Part shown: one piece after another, positions 35,245 to 45,099 of the stretch | Layout of the letters: every line of letters begins with the position of its first letter | Numbering within the stretch: the stretch's first letter is position 1 | NCBI GenBank assembly: GCA_963751165.1 | Contig: CAVVTP010000013.1 | Location: 105,758 to 169,757 of the forward strand | Length of the DNA: 64,000 nucleotides | Direction of reading: 5' to 3' | Origin: Roseiarcus sp963751165 | GTDB lineage: Bacteria; Pseudomonadota; Alphaproteobacteria; Rhizobiales; Beijerinckiaceae | Translations under genes and position numbers: made by a program | Notes under the pieces: model-generated | What the model saw: the letters and a program-made list of their open reading frames with translations, nothing else | What the model was told of the DNA's origin: nothing | The model's database searches: none

Positions 35245-36874
35245 ATGGTCGACGCTCCGGGATTCGACGCCATCAAGCCCTCGCGAGAAGCCGCAACGCG
35301 ATTGCGGTTCGCCGGGCTCGTCCTCGACCTCGACGCCTGCATCCTCGCCCGCGAATCCGGCGAGGCGGTCCCTCTCACACGCGGCGAGATTGCTGTGTTG
35401 AGGATGTTCGTTAGCAGGCCAGGACGGGTCATCAGCCGCGACACTCTGTTAGATGCCTTCGCCAATCGGCATCTCGAGCCGTTTGACCGCAGCGTCGACG
35501 TGCTGATCGGAAAACTACGTCGAAAGATCGAGCCCGATCCGAAGCAGCCTCGACTGATCGTCACCGTGCCCGGCGAAGGCTACCAATTCGACGCGCTGCG
35601 TTTCACGCCGCGGGAGATCGTAGAGCCGAATGCGGACAGCGCCTCGAGGCGCGACGGCGCCGACCCGCCCCGCCTCTCCATCGTTGTCCTGCCGTTCGCC
35701 AACATCGGCGGCGATCCGCGGCAGGAATATTTCGTCGACGGGGTCACCGAGAGCCTGACGACCGACCTCTCGCGCATTCGGGGCTCGTTCGTGATCGGGC
35801 GCAACACCGCCTTCGCCTACAGGGGCAAGGCCATCGATCTAAAGCGAAATCGGCCGTGAGTTGAACGTCCGATATGTCCTCGAAGGCAGCGTCCAGCACG
35901 GCCGGAGTCGGATGCGCGTAAACGTCCAGCTCATCGACGCCGAAACGGGCAATCATCGTTGGGCCGAGCGGTTCGACAAGCCGCTCGCCGATCTCTTCGA
36001 CATGCAAGACGAAATCGTCGCCCGCTTGGCTGGCGCCCTCAATACCGAACTCGTCGCCGCCGAGGCCGGACGCGCGGAGAAGGTCCCGAACCCCGACTCG
36101 ATGGGCCTCTATTTTCAGGGGCTGGCTTGGTTCAACAAGGGTTTCAGCCCCGATAATGTGGCGCAAGCGCGTGGCTTTTTTGATCGCGCGCTCGCCGCCG
36201 ATCCCGACAATGTCGAGGCGCTGGTTGGATCGGCGGGCGCTGACGCGATCTCTGGCGTACTTGTGTTTGTAGCCAATTCCGCGGCGGCCTTTCTCGCGGC
36301 CGAAGCGAAGTTGGAAAGAGCCTTGTCCTCGGTCCCAGACCATGCCCGCGGCCATATGTTGTTGGGGTACGTCGAGATATTGACCAAGCGCGCTGCGCGT
36401 GGCATGGCCGAATGTGAGCATGCGTTGGCGCTAGACCGAAATCTCGCCCAAGCCCAGGCCTATATCGGACTTGGTAAGATCTATGTGGGTCGCGCGGACG
36501 AAACCGAGGCTCACGTCGGCGAGGCGCTACGCCTGAGCCCACGCGATACGATGGCCTTCCACTGGATGACCGTGGCAGGCGTCGCGAAGAACTACCTCGG
36601 CCTTTACGACCAAGCGGTCCCGTGGTTTCGACGAGCGATTGAGGCCAACCGAAATCATCCGCATCCACATTTTGTGTTGGGCGTCGCGCTTGCGTTGCTT
36701 GGTCGACTGGAGGAGGCGCGTTCCTCAGTCAAGACCGGTCTCGCGCTCAACCCGACTTTCACCATCGCGCGCGCCGGCGCCGCCTGGTCTGCGATGAGCG
36801 ACGACCCTACCCATCTGGCCCAGTTGGAGCGCCTTCTCGACGGCATGCGCAAGGCCGGAGTCCCCGAACAATGA
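35245..36874 (+). pseudogene. Winged-helix/TPR regulator (adenylate-cyclase-like type), frameshifted
   Basis: The first frame (35245-35859) encodes an OmpR/PhoB-type winged helix (LTRGEIAVLRMFVSRPGRVISRDTLLDAF, RSVDVLIGKLRRKIEPDP, VPGEGYQFDA). It is followed by the start of the LSIVVLPFANIGGDPRQEYFVDGVTESLTTDLSRI domain. The second (35861-36874) continues that domain (LNVRYVLEGSVQHGRSRMRVNVQLIDAETG) and ends with several TPR-like repeats. The two join if one base near 35843-35850 is removed, giving the normal layout of about 540 residues for these CadC/adenylate-cyclase-associated regulators. Function in this organism is unknown. It is either recently broken or an assembly error. Confidence 0.8.
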
Positions 36875-37107
36875 GCGCCGCCCGTCCTCGTGGCGATCCT
36901 TGTGGTCGGCGCGGTGTGGCCGGTCGCGTTCAAGCCGCATGGCAGCTGGTCCTCCCAAATGCGGCATCCACTTGCGTGATCCTCTATGTCCGCTTCACGT
37001 CATGTCCCTGCCGTTCCGGTACGCCCAGTCGGAGGGCAGGAATCCGCCCTTCAGAGACATCGGGCGTTTGGTTTGGACCGCTAGCGGCCGGACCCCGCCC
37101 AGTTCGA

Positions 37108-38595
37108 TCAGACGTTCTCGATCTTCAGCAGCGGCGCCGTCTCCGCTCGGATCCGGGTGCAGGCTTCCGCGTCCTCGATGAGATTGACGCCGAAGGTGGG
37201 GATGATCTCCTTCAGTTTCGGCAGCCAGGCGCTTTCGGTGAGCTGTTCGGGGAAGCATTTCTTCAAAACGCCGAGCGCGATGAAGGTCGCTGTCGAGGCG
37301 CCCGGCGAGGCGCCGAGCAGGGCGACGATCGATCGGTCCTCGGACGCCACGAGCTCGGTCCCGAACTCGAGCTCGCCCTCGTGCGCCGGGTCGGGCTTGA
37401 TGATCTGCACCCGCTCCCCCGCCACCGCGAGGCTCCAGTCGTCCCGGTCCGCGGTCGGATAGAAGTTCTGCAGCATGGCGAACTGGTGCCGCTTGCTCTG
37501 CAGCACCTGGCCGACGAGGTACTCGACGAGGTCCGCGTTGCCCTCTGCAACGGCGAGCATGGGCAAAATGTTGCCCGGCTCGATCGAGCGGACGAGGTCG
37601 GTGAGGGAGCCATGCTTCAGGAACCGCGTGGTGAAGCCGGCGTAGGGGCCGAACAGGAGCCACCTCTTGCCGCCGATGATTCGCGTGTCGAGATGCGGCA
37701 CCGACATCGGCGGCGACCCTTCCGCCGCTTTGCCGTAGACCTTGGCCTCATGCCGGTCGACAACCGCCGGGGTTTCGCAGCGGAGCCAGATGCCGCTGAC
37801 CGGAAAGCCGCCATAGCCATGGCCCTCGGGGATGCCGGACTTTTCCAGGAGCTCCAGCGCGCCGCCGCCGGCGCCGATGAAGACGAACTTCGCGGTGACC
37901 TCGTTGACCGAATGGTCGGCGAGGTCCTCCAACTCGACCAGCCATCGTCCGCCGTCGGCGCGCTTCAGGCCCCGCACATGATGCCGGTATTCGAGGCTGA
38001 CGCCGGGCTGCCTGGCGAGATGACCGATCAGCAGATGGGTGAGCGCGCCATAATCCACATCCGTGCCCGTGACAATGCGGGTCGCCGCCACGGGCTGGTC
38101 CGCAGGGCGGCCGTCCATCGTCAGCGGCGCCCACGCGCCGATTTGTGCATGGCTCTCGGAATATTCCATCCCATGGTAGCAGTGGCTCGCCGACATCGCC
38201 TTGAAGCGGGCGCGCAAGAACGCGACGTTGGCCTCGCCCCAGACGAAGCTCATGTGCGGACAGGGATGGATGAAGTCTCTCGGGTCGGCGATGGCGCCCT
38301 TCTTGACGAGGTAAGCCCAAAGCTGCCGGGAGAGATCGAACTCGGTGTTGACCTCGAGCGCCTTGGTGATGTCGACGCTCCCGTCGGGACGCTGGGGCGT
38401 GTAGTTCATCTCGCAATTGGCGGCGTGTCCCGTCCCCGCGTTGTTCCACGCGCCCGAACTCTCGAGCGCGCAGTCCGACAGGGTCTCGAAAATGGAGATG
38501 GTGAGCGAAGGCTCGAGCTCCTTGAGAAACGTGCCGAGCGTGGCGCTCATGATCCCTGCGCCAATCAGGACGATGTCGGCGGCGGTTTCGGTCAT
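37108..38595 (-). CDS. mqo: Malate:quinone oxidoreductase
   Basis: The 495-residue peripheral membrane flavoprotein oxidises malate to oxaloacetate and passes electrons to the quinone pool. It has the FAD motif IVLIGAGIMSATLGTFLKELEP, SSGAWNNAGTGHAANCEMNYTP, FIGAGGGALELLEKSGIPEGHGYGGFPVSG, GPYAGFTTRFLKHGS and the C-terminal GASPGASTATFIALGVL. All of these are diagnostic of Mqo. The length is normal. The gene follows a cupin gene (20-base gap) and fumC on the same strand, giving a fumarate to malate to oxaloacetate pair in one probable operon. Confidence 0.96.
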   Translation of the reverse strand: MTETAADIVLIGAGIMSATLGTFLKELEPSLTISIFETLSDCALESSGAWNNAGTGHAANCEMNYTPQRPDGSVDITKALEVNTEFDLSRQLWAYLVKKGAIADPRDFIHPCPHMSFVWGEANVAFLRARFKAMSASHCYHGMEYSESHAQIGAWAPLTMDGRPADQPVAATRIVTGTDVDYGALTHLLIGHLARQPGVSLEYRHHVRGLKRADGGRWLVELEDLADHSVNEVTAKFVFIGAGGGALELLEKSGIPEGHGYGGFPVSGIWLRCETPAVVDRHEAKVYGKAAEGSPPMSVPHLDTRIIGGKRWLLFGPYAGFTTRFLKHGSLTDLVRSIEPGNILPMLAVAEGNADLVEYLVGQVLQSKRHQFAMLQNFYPTADRDDWSLAVAGERVQIIKPDPAHEGELEFGTELVASEDRSIVALLGASPGASTATFIALGVLKKCFPEQLTESAWLPKLKEIIPTFGVNLIEDAEACTRIRAETAPLLKIENV

Positions 38596-38616
38596 TCCGG
38601 CTCTCCCCTCGGGTCG

Positions 38617-39012
38617 TCAGACCGCCGGCGTGGCGGCGGCGAACGGGACGTTGACGCCCGGCGCGAGGATCACGTAGGCGCGGCGCCAGGGCTCGTCATC
38701 CACGAGACGCCAGCTGTGGCCGCTGCCGGCCGTGTCTTCGGCCAACAGGACGTCGCCGGGACGGATGGTGAAGCGGTCGCCGCGCCTGGTCGTGAATTCG
38801 AGCGTGCCGCTCAGCGTGAGGACGAACTGGCGGACCGGCGCGTCATGCCATTCAAAGGCGCCGCCGGCCTTGGTCTCCCGGAACGAGATGCTGGAGGAGG
38901 CCACGACGGCGCTCAGGATATCGCCTCTCGCCCCGCCGGAGAGGTCGATCTGTCCCTCCTCGAAGCTCGAATTGCCGTCCTCAGCGGTCCAGATGCGAAC
39001 ACAACGGATCAT
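38617..39012 (-). CDS. Small cupin-domain protein between fumC and mqo
   Basis: The 131-residue single-domain cupin shows FEWHDAPVRQFVLTLSGTLEFTTRRGDRFTIRPGDVLLAEDTAGSGHSWRL. This has most cupin positions, including one His per motif, so a metal could be bound. It overlaps the end of the annotated fumC frame by 32 bases and precedes mqo by 20 bases. Its role is unknown; cupins of this size act as small isomerases, dioxygenases or regulators. The operon context suggests a link to dicarboxylate metabolism, which is inference. Confidence 0.8.
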   Translation of the reverse strand: MIRCVRIWTAEDGNSSFEEGQIDLSGGARGDILSAVVASSSISFRETKAGGAFEWHDAPVRQFVLTLSGTLEFTTRRGDRFTIRPGDVLLAEDTAGSGHSWRLVDDEPWRRAYVILAPGVNVPFAAATPAV

Positions 39013-40576
39013 GGCGCTCGAACTCCCCCTTTGTGCGATCGAGGCAAGACGGGCAAATCGGCGCTCTTAGGCGCCCGCGAAGTCCCTTCCCGACCATGTT
39101 GAGCGGCACGATGGTCTTATCGAACAGCTCCTCGGTGACCTTGCCGGACGCAAGCGCCGCCTGCTTAAGCGTCGTTCCATCAGCGATCGCCTTTTCCGCA
39201 ATATGGGCCGCGTTCTGGTAGCCGATCACCGGTGACAATGCGGTGACCAGCATCACGCTTCCTTCCACATATTGCTGGATGCGGTCGCGGTTGAGCTCGG
39301 CGCCCTCGACCGAATATTCGCGGAATTTCTCGCTTCCGTCGGCCAGAATGCGCACCGAATGGAGGAAGTTGTTGATGATGACCGGGCGCATGGCGTTGAG
39401 CTCGAAATTGCCCTGCGAGCCCGCGAAGGCCACCGCTGTATCGTTGCCCAGCACCTGGATGGCGATCATCACCATGGCTTCACATTGGGTCGGATTGACC
39501 TTGCCCGGCATGATGGAGGAGCCGGGCTCGTTGGCCGGCAGCTTGAGCTCGCCGAGGCCGCAGCGCGGACCGGAGGCCAGCCAGCGCATGTCGTTGGCGA
39601 TCTTCATGAGCGCGACCGCGAGGCCGCGCAGGGCGGCGTGCGCCCGCACGATGGCGTCGAGCGAGCCTTGGGCGGCGAACTTGTTGGGCGCGGTGATAAA
39701 GGGCTTGCCGGTCAGCCCCGCGATTTTGGCCGCAACGTCCGCGGCGAAGCCAGGAGGCGCGTTGAGGCCTGTGCCGACCGCGGTGCCGCCGACCGCCAGC
39801 TCGTAGAGACCAGCGCGGCTCGCCTCGACATGGGCCAGGGCAGCGCGGATCTGGCCCGCCCAACCGAACCATTCCTGGCCGACCGTCAGGGGAACGGCGT
39901 CCTCCAGATGGGTGCGGCCGATCTTGACCACGTCCATCCAGCTCTTCGCCTTGCGCTCGATGGTCTCGCACAGGCCGCCGACTTTCGGCAGGAGTTCCTC
40001 GTCGAGCGCCAAGAGCGCCGCGATGTGCATCGCGGTCGGGAACGTGTCGTTCGACGACTGGCCCATATTGACGTCGTCGTTGGGGCCCACCGGATGCTGC
40101 GACCCCAGCACGCCCCCAAGAAGCTGGATCGCCCGGTTGGAGATCACCTCGTTGACGTTCATGTTGGACTGGGTGCCGGACCCGGTCTGCCAGACATAGA
40201 GCGGGTAGTTATCGTCCAGCTTTCCGGAGACGGTCTCGTCGGCCGCGCGAACGATGGCGTCCTTCTTCCAATCCGGGAGACGGCCGGCCTCGTGATTGAC
40301 CAGCGCGCACGCCTTCTTGACGTAGCCATAGGCGTGGTAGACGGGCTTGGGCATGCGGTCGTCGCCGATCGAGAAATGCTGCAGCGACCGCTGGGTCTGG
40401 GCGCCCCAATAGCGGTCGGCCGGGACCTCGACCTTGCCCATGCTGTCGAACTCCTCGCGCTCCCCGGCAGCCTCGATGCCAACGGGCAGATCCTTCAACG
40501 TCGGAGTGGGATTGGCGTCCAAGGCTGCCTCCAGCAGAAGACGAGAGACACAGATTATCGGTTCGCGCGCGGTCAT
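38981..40576 (-). CDS. fumC: Class II fumarate hydratase
   Basis: The enzyme hydrates fumarate to malate. The core is canonical: EVPADRYWGAQTQRSLQHFSIG, WQTGSGTQSNMNVNEVI, HPNDDVN-like GPNDDVNMGQSSNDTFPTAMH, GRTHLEDAVPLTVGQEW and the superfamily signature GSSIMPGKVNPTQ. Two ends are doubtful. The N-terminus may start at the ATG of residue 45 (SMGKVEVPAD), which follows GCGAGGAG, rather than at 40576. The C-terminus runs about 30 residues past the usual end and overlaps the cupin gene. Removing one base in the G run near 39090 would give the end VGKDFAGA and a stop before the overlap. It is followed by cupin and mqo. Confidence 0.93.
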   Translation of the reverse strand: MTAREPIICVSRLLLEAALDANPTPTLKDLPVGIEAAGEREEFDSMGKVEVPADRYWGAQTQRSLQHFSIGDDRMPKPVYHAYGYVKKACALVNHEAGRLPDWKKDAIVRAADETVSGKLDDNYPLYVWQTGSGTQSNMNVNEVISNRAIQLLGGVLGSQHPVGPNDDVNMGQSSNDTFPTAMHIAALLALDEELLPKVGGLCETIERKAKSWMDVVKIGRTHLEDAVPLTVGQEWFGWAGQIRAALAHVEASRAGLYELAVGGTAVGTGLNAPPGFAADVAAKIAGLTGKPFITAPNKFAAQGSLDAIVRAHAALRGLAVALMKIANDMRWLASGPRCGLGELKLPANEPGSSIMPGKVNPTQCEAMVMIAIQVLGNDTAVAFAGSQGNFELNAMRPVIINNFLHSVRILADGSEKFREYSVEGAELNRDRIQQYVEGSVMLVTALSPVIGYQNAAHIAEKAIADGTTLKQAALASGKVTEELFDKTIVPLNMVGKGLRGRLRAPICPSCLDRTKGEFERHDPLCSHLDR

Positions 40577-40675
40577 CCCACTCTAACACTCTGAGGCCGC
40601 GTTGAGAACCTTCTGCGCTCGATCAAGTTGGATGACGGTCAAGTGCATTCAATTGCCAAACGCGCATCGTTCGGC

Positions 40676-41800
40676 TCAGTCGAGCGTCTCGCGGTAGACG
40701 AGGGTGGCGAAGGCGATGACCGCGATCGTGAACGCCGCCATCGGCCACAGCTCGGGCGCGATTTCTCTCCAGCCAACCCCCTTCAGCAACACGCCGCGGA
40801 CGATCCGCATCGCGTGCGTCGTCGGGAAGATGTTGCCGATGATCTGCGCCCAGACCGGCATGCCGCGGAACGGAAACATGAAGCCAGACAGCATGAACGA
40901 GGGCATCAGCGTGAACTGGGCGAGCTGCACCGCCTGCATCTGGTTCGCCGATATGGTCGAGAAGGTAACGCCGAGCGCGAGATTGCTGGCGATGAACACG
41001 CCAAGCGCGCCCAACAGCAACAGAACGGAGCCGCGGATCGGGAGGGCGAAGAAGATCGACGCCGCGACCAGGATCAGAATGACCTGGATGTAGCCGATCA
41101 CCACGTAAGGGGCGATCTTGGCGATCATCACCTCGATCGGCCGCACGGGCATCGCGAGCAGGTTCTCCATCGTGCCGCGCTCACGCTCCTTGGTGATCGC
41201 CATCGTGGTCACGAACAGGGTCGAGAACATCAGCACGATGCAGACGAGGCCCGGCACGACATTGAGCACGGTCAGCTGCTCGGGATTGTAGCGGGCGTGG
41301 ACGACGAACTGGAAAGGCGGCGTCTGCGGCTGCATCTGGCGGATCGGCGGCAGGTCGCGGTTGAGGTCGTTCGCCGCCTGGCCGAGCGCCGCCACCGCGT
41401 TGCCGATTGCGGTCGGATCGGTCGCGTCGGCGTCGATCAGCACGCCGGGCGTCTCGCCGCGGTCGACGGCGCGGTCGAAATCCGGCGGAAACTCGACGAC
41501 GAACATCAGCTCTCCGCGCGCGAGCCCCGCCTCGGCCTCGGCCTCGGAGCGGATGACCCGAAGATCATAATATCCGGAGTTGTTGAGCGCCGCGGCGATG
41601 GTGCGGATGTATTTCGAGTCCTCGACCGACAGGAGGCCGGCGGGCAGGTGCTTCGGATCGGAATTGATCGCGTAGCCGAACAGGAAGAGCTGCATGATCG
41701 GGATCGCGATGATGATCCTGAGGGTCATTGTGTCGCGCAGGATCTGGATCGATTCCTTGCGCAGGAGCGCGGTCAGGCGGGCGAAGGAAAAGGCGTTCAA
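40676..41800 (-). CDS. ABC-2-type transporter permease (YbhR/YbhS-like)
   Basis: The 374-residue inner-membrane protein has one N-terminal helix (TLRIIIAIPIMQLFLFGYAI), a large periplasmic domain (residues about 45-185) and five C-terminal helices. These include the ABC-2 signature ITKERERGTMENLLAMPVRPIEVMIAKIAPYVVIGYIQ. It starts at a TTG at 41800 overlapping the stop of the ATPase gene (TTGA). With the ATPase and the HlyD-type adaptor upstream it forms an export system like YbhGFSR, which exports drugs or cations in E. coli. Only one permease is present here, so it probably acts as a homodimer. Confidence 0.9.
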   Translation of the reverse strand: MNAFSFARLTALLRKESIQILRDTMTLRIIIAIPIMQLFLFGYAINSDPKHLPAGLLSVEDSKYIRTIAAALNNSGYYDLRVIRSEAEAEAGLARGELMFVVEFPPDFDRAVDRGETPGVLIDADATDPTAIGNAVAALGQAANDLNRDLPPIRQMQPQTPPFQFVVHARYNPEQLTVLNVVPGLVCIVLMFSTLFVTTMAITKERERGTMENLLAMPVRPIEVMIAKIAPYVVIGYIQVILILVAASIFFALPIRGSVLLLLGALGVFIASNLALGVTFSTISANQMQAVQLAQFTLMPSFMLSGFMFPFRGMPVWAQIIGNIFPTTHAMRIVRGVLLKGVGWREIAPELWPMAAFTIAVIAFATLVYRETLD

Positions 41801-42711
41801 GGGGCCCCCTCCTGGACGCTCAGCATGTGGATGAAGACGTCGTCGAGCCGCGGCTCGACCTCGGCCCAGGCGAGACCCGCCCCCTGCGTCTCGATCGCCC
41901 GCCTCAGCGCGTCGCGGTCGAGGCTCGCGACCCTGAGCGTGCGGCCGAACACCGCCGCCGCTTCGACGCCGTGCGTATGGCGCAGCGCGACCGCGGCGCG
42001 GTCGACGTCCTCCCCCGTCCCCTCGAAGGTGACGAGGCCGGAATGGGCAACGACTGAAGCCGCCCCGCCCTGCACGACGATGCGCCCCTGGGCGAGATAA
42101 ACGATGCGCTTGCAGCGCTCGGCCTCGTCCATGTAGTGGGTCGAGACGAGTGTCGTCAGCCCCTCGACCGCCATGTCGTGGATGAGGTCCCAGAATTCGC
42201 GCCGCGCCTTGGCGTCGACACCCGCGGTCGGCTCGTCGAGCAGCAGGAGTTTTGGCTGGTGCAGGACGCAGGCGGCGAGCGCAAGCCTTTGCTTCCATCC
42301 GCCGGAGAGTTGCCCTGCCAACTGGTTGCGGCGGCTTTCGAGCTCCATGCGCTCCATGATCTCGCGGACCGCCGTTCTGCGGTTCGGCATCTCGTAGACG
42401 CGGGCGACGAAGTCGAGGTTCTCGAACACCGTCAGGTCCTCATAGAGGCTGAAGCGCTGCGTCATGTAGCCGACCTGCCGGCGGATCTCGTGCGGTTCGT
42501 CGATGATGTCGTAGCCGAGGCACTGGCCCGAGCCGCCATCGGGCTTGAGCAGGCCGCAGAGCATGCGTATGGTCGTCGTCTTGCCGCTCCCGTTCGCCCC
42601 GAGAAAGCCGCAGATCTCGCCTTCCTCGACCCGCAGGTTCAGGCCCTCGACCACCTTGAGGTCGCCAAAACTCTTGCGCAGTCCGTTGACGTCGATGGCG
42701 TATTGGCTCAT
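41797..42711 (-). CDS. ABC transporter ATP-binding protein (YbhF-like, single ATPase)
   Basis: The 304-residue ATPase has the Walker A motif GANGSGKTTT, Q-loop GYMTQRFSLYEDLTVFENL, signature LSGGWKQRLALA, Walker B LLLLDEPTAGVD and switch His in STHYMDEAERC. The C-terminal 80 residues are an accessory domain common to ABC-2 export ATPases. E. coli YbhF carries two ATPase domains in one chain; this protein has one. Its ATG overlaps the stop of the HlyD-type gene (ATGA) and its stop overlaps the permease start, so the three genes are tightly coupled. Confidence 0.94.
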   Translation of the reverse strand: MSQYAIDVNGLRKSFGDLKVVEGLNLRVEEGEICGFLGANGSGKTTTIRMLCGLLKPDGGSGQCLGYDIIDEPHEIRRQVGYMTQRFSLYEDLTVFENLDFVARVYEMPNRRTAVREIMERMELESRRNQLAGQLSGGWKQRLALAACVLHQPKLLLLDEPTAGVDAKARREFWDLIHDMAVEGLTTLVSTHYMDEAERCKRIVYLAQGRIVVQGGAASVVAHSGLVTFEGTGEDVDRAAVALRHTHGVEAAAVFGRTLRVASLDRDALRRAIETQGAGLAWAEVEPRLDDVFIHMLSVQEGAP

Positions 42712-43694
42712 GGCGTTTCGTCGAAAGGCTTCACCGTCACTGGCTCGCCCGGATTAAGAAGCGGCGCCTCGGCCGGGGGCGGCCGAGCCTCGGCGAGGAA
42801 GACGAACTTGCTGCTCGTCCGCTCGGAATAGATGAACGGCGGCGTGTACTCGGCCTGCGGCGAGATGAAGGAGACGACGCCGCCCAAATCGGGCGGACAA
42901 CCGTCGCAGGCAAAGGAGACCTTGTCGCCGACATGCACCCGGGCGAGCTCGGGCTCGGGAATGAAGAAGCGAACGAAGATGTTTTGCGCCGGCAGGAGCG
43001 AGACGACCGGCGCGCCGGACGCCAGCGTCTCGCCGGGAAAGGCGATCACGTCGGCGACAAGGGCTGCGTCCGGCGCGGCGACCGACCGCTGGTCGAGCCT
43101 CCACTGAGCCTGCTTCAGCGCCGCCTCGAGCGAATCGACCAGCGACTTCTGCCCCTCGATCTCGGCGGGCCGGCCCATCGCCGCCTGCGCGGTCGCCAGC
43201 GCCGCACTGGCCGCCGCGACCTTGGCCTCGGCCGAGCGAAGCGCGGTCTCCTCCTGGTCGACGGTCTGCTGGGTCGCCGCGCCCGTTTTGAGCAAAGACG
43301 AACTCCGCCGAAGATCCTCCTGCGCCCGATCGCGCGCGGCCTCGGCGTCGTGTAGGTTGGCCTTGGCCTGGTCGATCTCGCTCGGTTTCGAGGGCGAGAG
43401 AAGATTGGCGAGCTGATCGCGCGCCTGCTGAAGGAGGCGGCGCGCCTGATCGACCGCCGCCTTATCGTCCGCCGCGTCCTGCTCGAACAGCGGCTGGCCT
43501 TTGACGACGCGGACACCGCGAGCGACATGGACCGCCGTCAGAAGGCCGGACTGCGTCGGTCCGACCTTGACGAAATCGGCTTCCGCGTATCCCTGCCAGG
43601 CGACAGGCGCCCGATGGCGGGGCTTGAACAGCGTCCAGCCTGCCGCGAGCACGATCGCCGCGATCGCCGCCAGGACCAGGATTCGACGAAACAC
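42708..43694 (-). CDS. HlyD/YbhG-type membrane fusion protein
   Basis: The 328-residue adaptor has an N-terminal membrane anchor (ILVLAAIAAIVLAAGWTLF), a biotinyl-lipoyl-like half (VKVGPTQSGLLTAVHVARGVRVVKGQPLF), a long coiled-coil hairpin (residues about 75-195, Ala/Gln/Glu-rich) and a second lipoyl half with beta barrel (VAAPDAALVADVIAFPGETLASGAPVVSLLP). It bridges the inner-membrane ABC transporter to the periplasm or an outer-membrane channel. It starts at GTG 43694 and is the first gene of the HlyD-ATPase-permease operon. No TolC gene is adjacent. Confidence 0.92.
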   Translation of the reverse strand: MFRRILVLAAIAAIVLAAGWTLFKPRHRAPVAWQGYAEADFVKVGPTQSGLLTAVHVARGVRVVKGQPLFEQDAADDKAAVDQARRLLQQARDQLANLLSPSKPSEIDQAKANLHDAEAARDRAQEDLRRSSSLLKTGAATQQTVDQEETALRSAEAKVAAASAALATAQAAMGRPAEIEGQKSLVDSLEAALKQAQWRLDQRSVAAPDAALVADVIAFPGETLASGAPVVSLLPAQNIFVRFFIPEPELARVHVGDKVSFACDGCPPDLGGVVSFISPQAEYTPPFIYSERTSSKFVFLAEARPPPAEAPLLNPGEPVTVKPFDETP

Positions 43695-43754
43695 GGCGAT
43701 GCTCGCTTATGGGCCGCGTGCCCGCGCTCCCCGAGCGCAGGCCCCAGGCCGAAG

Positions 43755-44873
43755 TCAAACTCTCAGCGGCATCAGAACATAGATCGCGCTCGCGCCGTCG
43801 CGGTCCTGGATCAGAGTCGGGGAGCCGGGATCGGCGAGCTTGATGAGGGCCGTGTCGCCCGCAAGCTGGCCGAGGATGTCGAGGAGGTAGCGGGCGTTGA
43901 AGCCGATGTCGATCGGGGCGGAGTCGTAGTCGACCTCGATCTCCTCGCTCGCCGAGCCTGAATCGGGATTGTTGACCGAGAGCGTCATCTTGCTGTCGGC
44001 GATCGACAGCTTGATCGCGCGCCCCCTTTCGGACGACAGGGTCGAGACGCGGTCCACCGCCTTCTCGAACGGCTCCTTGTCGACGACGAGGCGCTTGTCG
44101 TTGCCGGTCGGGATGACGCGCTGGTAGTCGGGAAACGTGCCGTCGATCAGCTTGGTGGTCAGGACGACGTCGCCGAATTGGAAGCGCGCCTTCGCGGTCG
44201 AGATCTCGACCTTCACCTCCTTGGTCGAGTCCTCCAGCAGCTTCAAGACTTCGCTCACCGCCTTCCGTGGGGCGATGACCCCTGGCATGCCCACCGACCC
44301 TTGCGGCGCCGGGGTTTCCACGCGAGCGAGACGGTGGCCGTCGGTCGCGACCGCGCGCAGCATCGGCGATCCGCCGACGTCGACCGTATGCAGGTAAATG
44401 CCGTTCAGATAATAGCGCGTCTCCTCGGTCGAGATGGCGAATTGGCTGTTGTCGATGAGCTTCTTGAGCTCTGCGGCCGGCAGCGTGAAGCTGTGCGAGA
44501 ACTCGCCGAGCGTGAGATCGGGGAAGTCTGACGCGGGCAGGGCCTGCAGATAGAAGCGGGAGCGGCCGGAGCGCAAGAGGAGCTGCCCGGTGTCGCTGAC
44601 GATCTCAAGGCTGACCTGCGCGCCCTCGGGAAGCTTGCGCACGATGTCGTAGATCACATGCGCCGCGACCGTGGTCGCGCCCGGCTGGCTGACGTCGGCG
44701 GGGGCCTGCTCCGTCGCCTCGAGGTCGAGATCGGTGCTCTTCAACGCCACGGCGCCTTCGGCCGCGTCGATCAGCACGTTGGAGAGAATCGGGATCGTGT
44801 TGCGCTTCTCGACGATGCGATGCACGTGTCCCAGAGCCTTGAGCAGGACCGAACGCTCGATGGTGACTTTCAT
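43755..44873 (-). CDS. dnaN: DNA polymerase III beta sliding clamp
   Basis: The 372-residue clamp has the three-domain DnaN fold: MKVTIERSVLLKALGHVHRIVEKRNTIPILSNVLI at the N-terminus, FAISTEETRYYLNGIYLH in domain 2 with ATDGHRLARVE, and the C-terminal SPTLIQDRDGASAIYVLMPLR. The last lines the pocket that binds polymerase and clamp-loader peptides. It encircles DNA and gives processivity to replication. The gene is monocistronic here, 60 bases before the HlyD-type gene on the same strand; dnaA and recF are not adjacent. It is a good chromosomal marker for the window. Confidence 0.97.
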   Translation of the reverse strand: MKVTIERSVLLKALGHVHRIVEKRNTIPILSNVLIDAAEGAVALKSTDLDLEATEQAPADVSQPGATTVAAHVIYDIVRKLPEGAQVSLEIVSDTGQLLLRSGRSRFYLQALPASDFPDLTLGEFSHSFTLPAAELKKLIDNSQFAISTEETRYYLNGIYLHTVDVGGSPMLRAVATDGHRLARVETPAPQGSVGMPGVIAPRKAVSEVLKLLEDSTKEVKVEISTAKARFQFGDVVLTTKLIDGTFPDYQRVIPTGNDKRLVVDKEPFEKAVDRVSTLSSERGRAIKLSIADSKMTLSVNNPDSGSASEEIEVDYDSAPIDIGFNARYLLDILGQLAGDTALIKLADPGSPTLIQDRDGASAIYVLMPLRV

Positions 44874-45099
44874 CGCATTGATCCCAAATCCTACATTCGC
44901 GCCTTGGCGTCCCGTCGCGGGGCGCGGACTTTGCCAAGGCGCAGGAAGGAGCGCAAGGCCGAACCGCGAAATCTGTCGGGTTTCCGCGGGACCGCTATTC
45001 TTGCAAATTTGGCGAAAGTTTTACCGGCCCTTAAACCGCCAGCATTAGCTTCCTCCCCAGCGTAAGGCGCGTTCGGCCTCCGATCCCGGCCCATGCGTC

